Shown here piece after piece: positions 10,159-19,090 of a DNA stretch of 64,000 bases; positions within the stretch are counted from its first letter, which is position 1, and every line of letters begins with the position of its first letter. Origin of the DNA: Ceratodon purpureus (taxonomy: Eukaryota; Streptophyta; Bryopsida; Pseudoditrichales; Ditrichaceae). The notes beneath the pieces are model-generated. The model had not been told where the DNA came from. It saw only the letters and a program-made list of their open reading frames with translations, and made no database searches. Position numbers and translations under genes: made by a program. Where the stretch lies: NCBI GenBank assembly GCA_014871385.1, contig CM026426.1, positions 57,314,089 through 57,378,088 on the forward strand, given 5' to 3'.

Positions 10159-13100
10159 ATGGCGGAGAGGTATAAAACCAAATGCCAATATCATATACTC
10201 CTCATGAAAAAGGCTTGACTGCAGTGCTGCAATGTCATATTCAACAAAAACAAAAAATAATGCAATATATTTTTCATAAAACTGACGGAAATTCGGTCAT
10301 AAAAGCCCACAGTTTAGCTCGACTCGAGCTAAACTGGAGGTACAACTCTCCCCCACATCCTGGGAGTATCACATATAGTTTAGCTCGAGTCGAGCTAAAC
10401 TGTAGGTCTCCCATGCTTAATCCCAACAAGTTTAGCTCGACTCGAGCTAAACTGCTTGGGCTTTGAGCATGGGAGCCGTGCAGTTTAGCTCGACTCGAGC
10501 TAAACTGCTGGGATCCCATGCTCAAAGCCCAAGCAGTTTAGCTCGAGTCGAGCTAAACTGCTGGGATCCCATGCTCAATGCCGAAGCAGTTTAGCTCGAG
10601 TCGAGCTAAACATCTTGGGTATAAGCATGGCATCCCAGCAGTTTAGCTCGACTCGAGCTAAACTGCTTGGGCAATGAGCATGGGAGCCCATCAGTTTAGC
10701 TCGACTCGAGCTAAACTACTTGGGCTTTGAGCGTTGGAGCTGTACAGTTTAGCTCGAGTCGAGCTAAACTGCAAGGCTCCCAAGCTGAAAGCCCAAGCAG
10801 TTTAGCTCGAGTCGAGCTAAACTGCTGGGATGCCATCGGTTTTCTGATTAATAGAATCAACATTTAGCTCGAATCGAGCTAAATGGCTTTGAATTTGTCT
10901 AATGGTAAATGTCTCCTCCTTGCAGTGAGGAGAGAGCAAGGGTAACTGAGGCGCTACGACATTTCTTCAAGCCTGTTCCTATATCTGATTCAGATGACGA
11001 TGACGGGGATGACTCAAGCACATACGAGCCATGGACCTTCAAAGACCCCACGAAGGTCAAACATTGGACTCTGCGATGGGTTGCATACACCCCATATCTT
11101 ACCTTCGCAACCATTTTCAAGGGAGAAGTCAATGATCCCGAGGTCATCGATATGGATACAAAGGTCACCGAGTGTGACAATAAGGGAAAAGACCAAATCA
11201 GGATCCTCTGCTCATCTACCGGGGCTAATCCATACCTCTTCTCCATAGTAGTAGACGTAGCGGAGAACCTCTTCGACCCCATTTCCTTAATGGAAAGTTT
11301 GTCCAATTCACCTTTCGAGGAGATAGTCTCCACGATGAGACAAGAAATACTGGACAAGAGATGGGCAACAAAGGATGGACGAACTCTCGGGGCGAAATCC
11401 CTAGCGTGGAAACTGAGGAATGTTGTCAGCACCCTTACGCTCCGCGCAACGGAGGCAAAGGTGAAGCAGAACCTCGGAAAATCTCAAGTTGACGTTTCTG
11501 GAGTCACAGCAACCGGAAGTCAGATGGGGAGCCAACAGACAGGACGCAGTAGGGGGAAAGCGATTGTTCCATCCCAAAGCCGAGGCGCTTCTGCAACTCC
11601 CACGCCCCACTCACCATTGAAGAAGAAAGGACTCGAGAAGAAAACTGACAAGCCAAAGCCCAAGAAGGACTTGCTCTTATCTGCAGAGGACTTGGCAACA
11701 TGTTTGAACTCTGTTCTGGGGGAACTCCCCAAGGTGAACAAGGCTGGAGAGATCCTGGACTTCGACAACGCCAATCGCATTTACCAGAATTTCTTTTCTG
11801 ATTGCCAGGACGAGTTTGTCTTCAAAACGAATGGGCAACCAAAGAAGTTCAGTGTGGACGTGACGCGGTGCAAGCCCGCACCGGCCGCATGGACAATCCG
11901 TGCATATGAGAAGCGGGGCATGGAGGAGATGAAGAATTACCTGGTCAACATGCCTGATAGGGGTCAAAAGCAAACCCTGTGTCTGATGCCAGACACAAAG
12001 GCACGACCTCAACAAGAGTCGGATCTGGAAGGCTGTGAATTCCACATCATCAACGGGCAACACAGCGTGGCGGCGTCCAAATCTCTCATCGAGGATAACG
12101 CCAGTGAGGAGTTGTTGAGGGACTTCAGGAGGTGGGATGCGTACATCGTGTGGACGAAGGATCATGATAAGCTACGAAAGATCTCAGCATTCTATAATCG
12201 GGTGAACCATCTCGCACCCTTCAAGCCAACTTGGGCGAGCAATATACTTGCCGCTAGAAAAGTGTGGGAGAGGTATGGTAAGCCCCAGAAGAAAAATGCT
12301 GCCGCTGGTGTTGCGGACCGCAGGAGTACAGGTCCGAAAAGTAATCCAGCGTCGAAGACGTACGACGTAAGTTCACTGATTCATTAGCATTAGCAGTTTA
12401 GCTCGACTCGAGCTAAACTTCCTGCAGGAAGTTTAGCTCGATTCGAGCTAAATATTGATAATCTTTTTCGTTTTCATTATTTTGGTATATCTCGATCAAT
12501 TTAGCTCGAGTCGAGCTAAACAGTAGTTCCGAGACAGCATCATCTAAGGTTTCTTCCTGTGCGTATGCAGAACTTTTTGAATGCTATCAGGGAGCGCTTC
12601 GCTATGATCGATGTGGCGAAGCATCAAGCCATGGTGGCGAAGAAGGGAGGGAAGAACACTATCTCCCTAACAAACGAGCTGTTTATCATCACATCCAGTG
12701 ATGAAACATGGGACCTGTGGAAGGAGGTGATCGCGTCTGCGGCATGTACTGGACTCATTGATCCCGACAGCGAACCTCCGCATAAGAAATTCTATGAGAG
12801 GAAGGGGTTCGTTCCGGACAAGGATGGGACGCTTCCGAGGGAGTTCTTCAAATGGCTCGGGAACTTGACAGAGGCAGATCACCAGAAGATGTGTAAGCAC
12901 ATCCTGCATAAGTCTGGGCCAAGTCGGAAGTCCACATATCCGAAGGTGACCATCAAGCAGAATACGAGTGTATTGGAGGACTGCTACTCGATCAAGGAGT
13001 GGGCGGAGCGGAGAAAACGTAAGGCTGTAGCTCAAGTGGAGTTCAACAACATTATTCCAACGCTCCATTTATTCAAGAGAGACGGCCTTGATGTACCCGC

Positions 13101-15016
13101 TTGGAAGCAGTTCAAGAAGACTTACTTTGTCTCTAAGGAGTCGAAGCACGTTCTGCTTGATTGGGGTATTCCAGACTCGTACTGGACTAACTCCAGAGCT
13201 ACACAGTTCCGCAACAAGTCGGCCAAGGATCTCTCCCCATATGCGGTTGAGTTCTTCAAAACCTTCCTGAAGGTTCGACATGCGTTTAAGTGTCCTTCAG
13301 CTGAGATGTGGTTCCTCCCATTCATCAGGGAGCCTCGACTCGCCTTCGGATCTTGGCCCTCCGATATATGGAGGTTGGCGGGCGGCGCACTCACATTCGG
13401 AATCATCGACTTCCGGTTCCTCCCAACCTACAAGACGAGGCAGAACTACACTTTGGAGAACCCCTTCTTCATGGAGTTTTTCAATATGATCGAAGAGTAT
13501 GGGCAGCCCCAGTTTAACGATGTTCGGCACTGGCTTTTCATTTGCGGAGACGATGAGGACTTCGCCCAGGTGCTCACTTGGGTGGAGCGAAACACCTTGA
13601 GTGGTCGCAGAAGAGTCCATTCAGAGTATTTACCCGCTCCTAACGAGCGACTCGGCGGACACCCCCCAAAGAGCAGAATCGCGATGGAACCCGTCAAACT
13701 CCTGTTTCTCATTGATGATAATTTACTTGAGAACGAAGTGTCAACGCCAGAACCTCTGAGCGAGTACAGAACTCCGGACCACCCACTGTACAAGGACAAC
13801 AGGAAGTTCAACGAAAGGAGGTACGCAATGTATCCATCCGAGTTAAGGATGGAGTTCTACCTGCAGGTCCTCGACACTTTCTGCAGTACTGGGGTGGCGG
13901 TTTATCAGCTCTATGCGGGAACGAAGTCCCTCATAGCCGCCGCGGTAAGTTTCCACACTTTAGCTCGAGTCGAGTTAAATCGTTCCACTGTTTTGATCAC
14001 ATGCACCATGTATGCACACACTTCCACACTTTAGCTCGAGTCGAGCTAAACCGTGTTTACCTTGTCTTTGTTTTCTTCAGATGCTCTCGATCTCGTCTTT
14101 CGTGGTCGCGGATGATAGTGACTCTCCTCATATGGTCGAAGCTCAGGCACTTGGATTAACTCTGGACCCAACCGATTTTAGTGTCGACGCTTATTTTGTC
14201 GATAAGGAACGGTTTCCGGAATACGGCAGAGCCGTGCGGAAAGGGAAAGGCAGAGCTGCGGAGGAGGGTGACGATGTTGATCTGGAGGAGGATGCCCCCA
14301 CCGAGGAACAGACCCCCTCCTCCAGTGCTGCGGACATTAGCAATGAGAGCGATGCTCCGCCTTCTGATCCGGTAAGTCAGACAGCATCTGAGGGTGGAGT
14401 GGGGAGAAGACTCGAGTTTCCAGACGTCGACATTACACGTACGGACGATGAGAGACCGGGTTCTGCACCGGAGCTGGGATCCGGAAGTGGGAGAAAGACT
14501 GCCGCTGCGCGAAGTACTGGAAAGCCGGCTCAGAAGAAAAAGAGGGTCAATCCTCCAGCTCGGCAAGCCTCCCCGTTGGGGAGAGCCGCTCCCGATCCGG
14601 ATATTCAAGCTATTCTCGCAGAATTGCAGGCGACCAAGGATAGGAATCAAGCATTACAAGATCGGATGGCACAGCAGGAAAAGGATATAGAGAAGACCGT
14701 GCAGGCGGCACTGCAGAATGTTCTGCAAGGCATGAGTAGTGCCACTCTTTTCCCGAATGCGGGTCCAGTTCTGCCCAATGTCCAGCCGATAGGTAGTGCC
14801 CTGCCTACTTCGCGAGTACTTGAGATTTTGGGCTCCCCTACTGGTGGTGCAAAATTGCCAGAGTCGGATCCGAGTCCCGCATCAGTGCCTGAGCCAAGCC
14901 ATCATTCCACCGACCAGGTCATGCGTGACCGTAGTCCCAGTCCTCCCCGTTCTCCCTCCCACAGTCAGACTCAGGGAGATGCTCCCGAGACATCTTCAGG
15001 TCCCTCCCAAACTTAG
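10159..15016 (+). CDS. ParB-like / DNA methyltransferase-like protein, 4 coding exons, 1,253 aa
   Basis: Coding exons are 10,159-10,169, 10,926-12,366, 12,571-13,944 and 14,081-15,016. Donors are GTATAA, GTAAGT and GTAAGT, acceptors end TTGCAG, ATGCAG and TTCAG, and all phases join. The start is ATG GCG GAG AG/T (MAESEE). Residues about 380-388 read INGQHSVAA, a motif like the G-x-H/R-x-x-A site of ParB/sulfiredoxin-fold and DGQHR proteins. A conserved-looking stretch with FYNRVNH and WASNILAARKVW follows. At about 681 DWGIPDSYW stands where beta-class methylases have DPPW. At about 917 VLDTFCSTG resembles SAM-binding VLDPFCGSG, with LIAAA and VVADDSD downstream. Residues 960-1,253 are acidic and proline-rich with one coiled coil (about 1,140-1,180). 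ParB-methylase fusions are known in bacteria and phages. Motif IV is not canonical, so activity is uncertain. All three introns carry palindromes. Confidence 0.72.
10312..10884 (+). repeat. Palindrome array B, eleven copies, 53-bp period
   Basis: It lies wholly within the intron after the fourth codon of the ParB/methyltransferase-like gene. The 23-bp palindromes start at 10,312, 10,378, 10,430, 10,483, 10,536, 10,589, 10,641, 10,694, 10,747, 10,800 and 10,862. Most steps are 52-53 bp, with 29-30-bp spacers related to GGGATCCCATGCTCAAAGCC. Spacers 3-4, 6-7, 7-8 and 8-9 are the reverse complement of the others. The last copy has A at its first position and T at its last, so the pairing is kept. 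Confidence 0.97.
12396..12521 (+). repeat. Three palindromes in the second palindrome-bearing intron
   Basis: Copies at 12,396-12,418 (perfect), 12,431-12,453 (centre T, last base changed) and 12,499-12,521 (first base changed). All lie in the intron 12,367-12,570. Spacing is irregular, unlike the arrays. Confidence 0.95.
13958..14051 (+). repeat. Two palindromes in the third palindrome-bearing intron
   Basis: Copies at 13,958-13,980 (one internal arm mismatch) and 14,029-14,051, both preceded by the same CTTCCACA-like context, in the intron 13,945-14,080. Confidence 0.93.
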
Positions 15017-15118
15017 ATTTTTTGAACTCGGAATTTTGTAGATGAGGTGTTAATACCGGAGTAGTTCACTGAAATGTGCATTTTGTACCAAAACGATTGT
15101 AATTAATACAAATGGGCT

Positions 15119-15141
15119 GTTTAGCTCGACCCGAGCTAAAC
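15119..15141 (+). repeat. Palindrome between genes 1 and 2
   Basis: One copy with a single mismatch near its centre, 103 bases after the stop of the ParB/methyltransferase-like gene and upstream of an acceptor-like TGCCCAG at 15,222. It may lie in an intron of the next transcript. Confidence 0.9.
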
Positions 15142-15276
15142 CGTTCAACTGTTTACCAATCCCTTCTATGTCAGCTTCATTGATCACTCTCTGATGATTC
15201 TATAGTTCTCTTGCAATGCCCAGGTCACGAAGTGAATGAGGAAGTGGAAGATCTTCGGATCGTGGATGATGTTGTC

Positions 15277-16390
15277 ATGGCCCAAACTGCGGATGAGCCT
15301 GGACGCACAAATATGGATTTAGATGTCACGGCCCAGTGTGCTCTGACCTTGCCAATGTGCGTAGAGGTCTTTCCTAGCGATCAACCTCAGAATTCATTAG
15401 GGTCGATGGGTCCTGTGGAGGATCGGGATGTTGTAGAAGGCCAAGCCGAGGATGCTCAGGTATTTCATCTATCATTATATCTCGTTGCACTATTTCCTTC
15501 GAGAATGACTTGCCTTGCGACTGTCCTTATTGTATCATTCGTATAACCCCGTCCTAGTATAATATAGTAATGTCCATCTGTCATCGGTATTTCCTCTCCA
15601 GGTGCGCGAGGCATCTGGATGTGACGTAAGTTCTAGTGAAGAATTGAGTCCTGTCCCGACAAGACCTCAGAGTGGTTGGTTGAACGTTGTCCTCGACCTG
15701 AATGGAATACTATGCTCCAGTACTCCTAATTGGCCTGGAAAATCATTCGTTAGCCATGACCTTAGCATCCACTCAGCGTCCAAGCCAGCAGCCGTGGGCC
15801 CCAAGCTTGTTTGTGTCAGGCCCAATTGCGCTGATTTCCTTCGTCGGTTGTCAGCATTTGCAACCATAACCGTCTGGAGTTCGATGAAGACTTCGACGAC
15901 AAAAATGATCTGCGACTATCTGTTCGGTCCGATTCGTCCTGTCTATCCGCTCAGAATTCTAGGTCAAGAGGACTGTCAGAGAGTTCCTATGGGCGTAGAT
16001 TTTCGAGGTCGTCCGGTATATATGAAGGAACCCGGGACTCAGAAGGACATCTTCCTTAAGCCGATGTCCGATGGTCTCTTTCGTAAATTTGGTGGCATAT
16101 ATTCCGAAGCCAACACCATTTTTATCGACGACAGCCCGATCAAGCACTGTCAGAATAATTCTTACAATGTCCTTCTACTCTCCACTTGGAACAACCAGAA
16201 TCCCGATGCCGCAGATGATCGTTTTTTGTTGTCGAAACTTTTGCCATATCTTGTAGACCTACACCACTTTGTGGGGACAATCGCTAGATTCAGGGCCGAG
16301 CGTTCGATTGGGAAGAAAATGTATTATGATGACTGTTCTACCTGTGAACAATACGCTAAGATTAACGAGGCAATTAGTCGTAGAGCATAA
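15277..16390 (+). CDS. FCP1-type HAD-family protein phosphatase, two exons, about 323 aa
   Basis: Exons are 15,277-15,459 and 15,602-16,390. The donor is CAG/GTATTT, the acceptor CTCTCCAG, phase 0. The catalytic FCP1-homology domain fills exon 2: motif I DLNGIL (about residue 93; plant FCP1-like proteins often have DVNG or DLNG in place of DxDxT), motif II TVWSS (about 151), the lysine of FLKPMS (about 214) and motif IV IDDSP (about 236-240). Family members remove phosphate from Ser/Thr, often next to proline. No signal peptide or membrane segment is seen. The first exon may begin at 15,223 after an acceptor-like CCAG, which would add coding sequence from an unseen upstream exon. The start at 15,277 is simply the first in-frame ATG. 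It shares strand with gene 1 and begins 260 bases after its stop. Confidence 0.75.
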
Positions 16391-16731
16391 TTTGGCATGA
16401 TTTTGGTTCTCTAGTTTGTTAATAGACATTTCTAAACTGCCGCGGAGCTATTAGTATATTGTACATCTTAACTACTTGCGTAATCTTTGTATCCAGACTA
16501 CTCCTTTTGTAATACGAAGATCATATTTCTTTCTTGATCTACTGTGCCCCTTACGACGAACCCTTGTCCATTGCTGAATTATTGGTGGATGTATGTTTCT
16601 ATTCGCTTTGTGTATTGCAGGATAATGCATGTCGAGCCTCTGTGGATTCTTTGAATTATGCTTATGGCTGCGGGCCCTCTCTACGTAGCAGAGGGCTTCT
16701 GTTGCAATCCGTTGCAACAGCGCAGTCCACG

Positions 16732-17450
16732 ATGGACTATTCAACTATGGCTGTCGACGAAGGGGTTGTGGACAGCCCGGTTAACCTGTCCGTTCCCAAG
16801 ACCCTGAAATCCCCTTCTCCTATGTGGCCACGGACCGTACTGCATGTTCTATCTCCGAAACGACAGAGTTCTACCCCTACGAAGCGTGCTCTTTATAACA
16901 ATGTGGTGGACATGCCGTCACCGCCACCGGCAAAGGTTGGTTTTCATTCCTCAGTATTCACTCTTCATTCCTTTCTGATGTTTCATTCTTGTAAGTTTCT
17001 TTCATGATGTTTCATTCTGATGTCCTTATTTTAGCTCGAGGCCACCTAAAATGATTGGTCTTCTTATACTCTCGTGTAGGTCTAGTTCTAGCTTATGTAG
17101 GCCTCCTCGTTCAAGGTCCGTTCGACATTTACAATTGCACTCAGCAGTTTAGGTCGATTCGACCTAAACCGAAATCTCTTCCCAATGCTAATTTATCCCC
17201 TTTGCAGATGCCGAGGCTGCGATCAACAACTACTGGATCCAGGGCAAGGAAGTCCGCCGACTCCCACTCTAAACCATCCAGTACCCGTCGCCACTCTCTG
17301 CCAGAGTCAAGCATCGGTGACAGGCGTAGGCAGAAGTTGCAACGTCTTCTTGATAGTCCAATGATGCAGGTTGAGGGAATGTCGTGGACACGTCAGCGCC
17401 AACGGGAATTTGTCAAGTCAAGAATTGAGGCTTACGGAGGGACTCCATAA
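16732..17450 (+). CDS. Basic SP/TP-rich protein, two exons, 148 aa
   Basis: Exons are 16,732-16,935 and 17,208-17,450, phase 0, donor AAG/GTTGGT, acceptor CTTTGCAG. An acceptor at 16,620 and an open frame from 16,621 mean the exon begins upstream of the chosen Met. Ser/Thr-Pro sites include DSPV, KSPSP, LSPKR, STPTKR, MPSPP and DSPM, two of which fit a cyclin-dependent kinase consensus. The second half is rich in Arg, Ser and Lys and ends in a short helix-like basic stretch with a tryptophan (MSWTRQRQREF). It is probably nuclear and perhaps binds nucleic acid. No known family is recognised. Its intron holds a GGTC-type palindrome, and the FCP1-type phosphatase gene lies just upstream. Confidence 0.55.
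17030..17169 (+). repeat. Variant palindromes (GGTC type) in the SP/TP-rich gene intron
   Basis: 17,147-17,169 is a perfect 23-bp palindrome with arm GTTTAGGTCGA, where the usual arm has GCTC. Both arms have changed together. 17,030-17,050 is a worn copy of the ordinary type (TTTAGCTCGAG then CACCTAAA). Confidence 0.85.
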
Positions 17451-17754
17451 CCATATAGAGGATACTATGTACTGTATAGCAATGGCGCAGACAATATAGA
17501 CGATTATAAGACACCTCTGTGTTATTTCAATGTAATTATGTTTTGAATAAAACGATTGATCTGTTTGTCAAGTTTTCTCGCATGCTATTTTTGCCTCATT
17601 GTCTTGCACACTTTTTGTGTTATTCAAATTTCCGAATGTAATTTATGTGAGTGGACATTGCCTTTTATTGAAACCTTGGTTTAGAAAAGGTAACGGATAG
17701 TTACTACTAAAATTACAGGGGACGTGGTATATTCTTTTTCCTTGTTTATATTGC

Positions 17755-17879
17755 GTTTAGGTGTGATCGACCTAAATGACTTAATCATCATCTCTATTTA
17801 AACATGTTTTTAATGAATCAATGAACATTACTAAGTTTTCTCCTGTATGTTCGTGCATTTAGGTCCACTCGACCTAAAT
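17755..17879 (+). repeat. Two worn GGTC-type palindromes between genes 3 and 4
   Basis: Copies at 17,755-17,777 and 17,857-17,879. The outer arms TTTAGGT and ACCTAAA are kept, with a few inner mismatches. They lie 72-196 bases upstream of the next start codon, in intergenic or 5'UTR sequence. Confidence 0.85.
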
Positions 17880-17950
17880 GACATGGGCCTCATTGTTCCT
17901 TTAAGGTGTTTTTAATGATTCAATATTGATTTCCGCAAGATTGAAGTAAA

Positions 17951-18494
17951 ATGGAGATGACGAATGTCGCCATTTCTCTGCACTCTAATTTCCCAAAATC
18001 AAGAATATCTCCCAAAATAACGAATATGGTGTTACAACCAGATGAGGTGCAATTTGTTGCCTACAGGAACCGAGTGGAGCGTTGCCAATCTCGACTTTGG
18101 GTGGATAAAGAGTCCCAAAATAGGACTGCAGTAGCACTAGCTCAAATTCTGTCACGGCATGAAGGTGTAGCTCTCGCTTCTCAGCCTACAATGGCACATG
18201 TTCAGTTAGAGATTGCGAACAATGTGCTTAAATCGATTGGTAAGAGTCACTACAAGGGATTCTGTGTCCTAATTGATAGAAAGTTGATAGAATTCTGTCA
18301 ATCGTGGTGTCAATTAGGGTACCTTGATTCGGTCACATATTTGACAGTTTTCTGTAGGTTTGACTGTCATCTTGGACAAAATTACACGTAGGATTCCTCG
18401 TCCTCCAGGATGGTTGCCAGATTGGATTACCGCAGCCATGTCAGCTTCCATGTTTACCTTCTTCATTTACTTATCGTTGGGGTGGATAGTGTAA
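17951..18494 (+). CDS. Small protein with C-terminal membrane anchor, two exons, 141 aa
   Basis: Exons are 17,951-18,239 and 18,358-18,494, donor G/GTAAGA, acceptor TTCTGTAG; a split GGT codon joins the frame. The unspliced frame runs to 18,391 and would lack the anchor. The product starts MEMTNVAIS, has a polar middle (residues 30-95, with LAQILSRHEG and VQLEIANNVL helices) and a basic proline turn (TRRIPRPPGW). It ends in a 23-residue hydrophobic segment (119-141, ending LSLGWIV) right at the C terminus, the layout of a tail-anchored protein. It is the last gene of the four-gene cassette. The family is not recognised. Confidence 0.55.
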
Positions 18495-19090
18495 ACTGCA
18501 CAGAAACTTCGTCATTCTTGTAAAGACAGTTTTGGTTTTGAAAGAAATATTTTTCACACATTCCTTCTTTTCATTAAATACAGTTATTTTTAAGTAATGC
18601 AAGTTCTCGGAAATTTCCACTGCGGACGGTCAGCTCTCGACAGGTGTGAATGTCTGCAGTTCGGGATAGTTTTTTAAACCAATAGTTAAACGCTGATCTC
18701 AGTGACGTGCTCTCAACCAGACCGCTGATTTAAACAATATGTGGATAATGCAATTAACAGAAATTACAAATACTGTAATAATATGTATTAGTCTGATGCG
18801 TTCACACTAATGTAATATTCAATGTGGATATTGTTCCGCTCTTTTCGGTATTACGGTTTAGGGTTGCCAATATGAATCAAAAAGTAGATTCCAGTATATC
18901 CACCTGTTCTGTCTGTAATGTATTAGCCGATTCATGTGGTCTCTATATGTATATTCAATGTCTTTAGTGCATTCGAAATAGCTGCACACAAACCATATTA
19001 GCACCATAGCGTTTATGTGAATCCCTCAGTTCATCTGCATCCACTTCAGAGTGAATGGGTGAGGAAAAGTCCAGCAGAAAGGGTCCTATC

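Larger units (their letters stand above)
6372..10310 (+). repeat. Tandem duplication, copy B (upstream region of the ParB/methyltransferase-like gene)
   Basis: This is the second copy of the block at 1-3,050. It carries the promoter, 5'UTR, 5'UTR intron and start codon of the gene at 10,159. Its AT-rich part (6,660-8,500) contains a repeated sub-block: 7,930-8,150 resembles both 6,900-7,110 and copy A 600-790. Confidence 0.9.

Noticed and set aside
3052-10884. CRISPR array
   Set aside because: Repeat and spacer sizes look CRISPR-like, but the spacers are related to each other and partly inverted, no cas genes are present, and the arrays lie in a spliced plant gene.
15211-15276. Upstream start for the FCP1-type gene
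   Set aside because: The frame is open back to 15,184 but has no ATG before 15,277; an acceptor at 15,222 leaves open an unseen upstream exon, so the conservative start was used.
18811-18816. CACTA string as left end of the CACTA element
   Set aside because: No matching TAGTG with shared inverted sequence was found on the right side; a five-base string is expected by chance.
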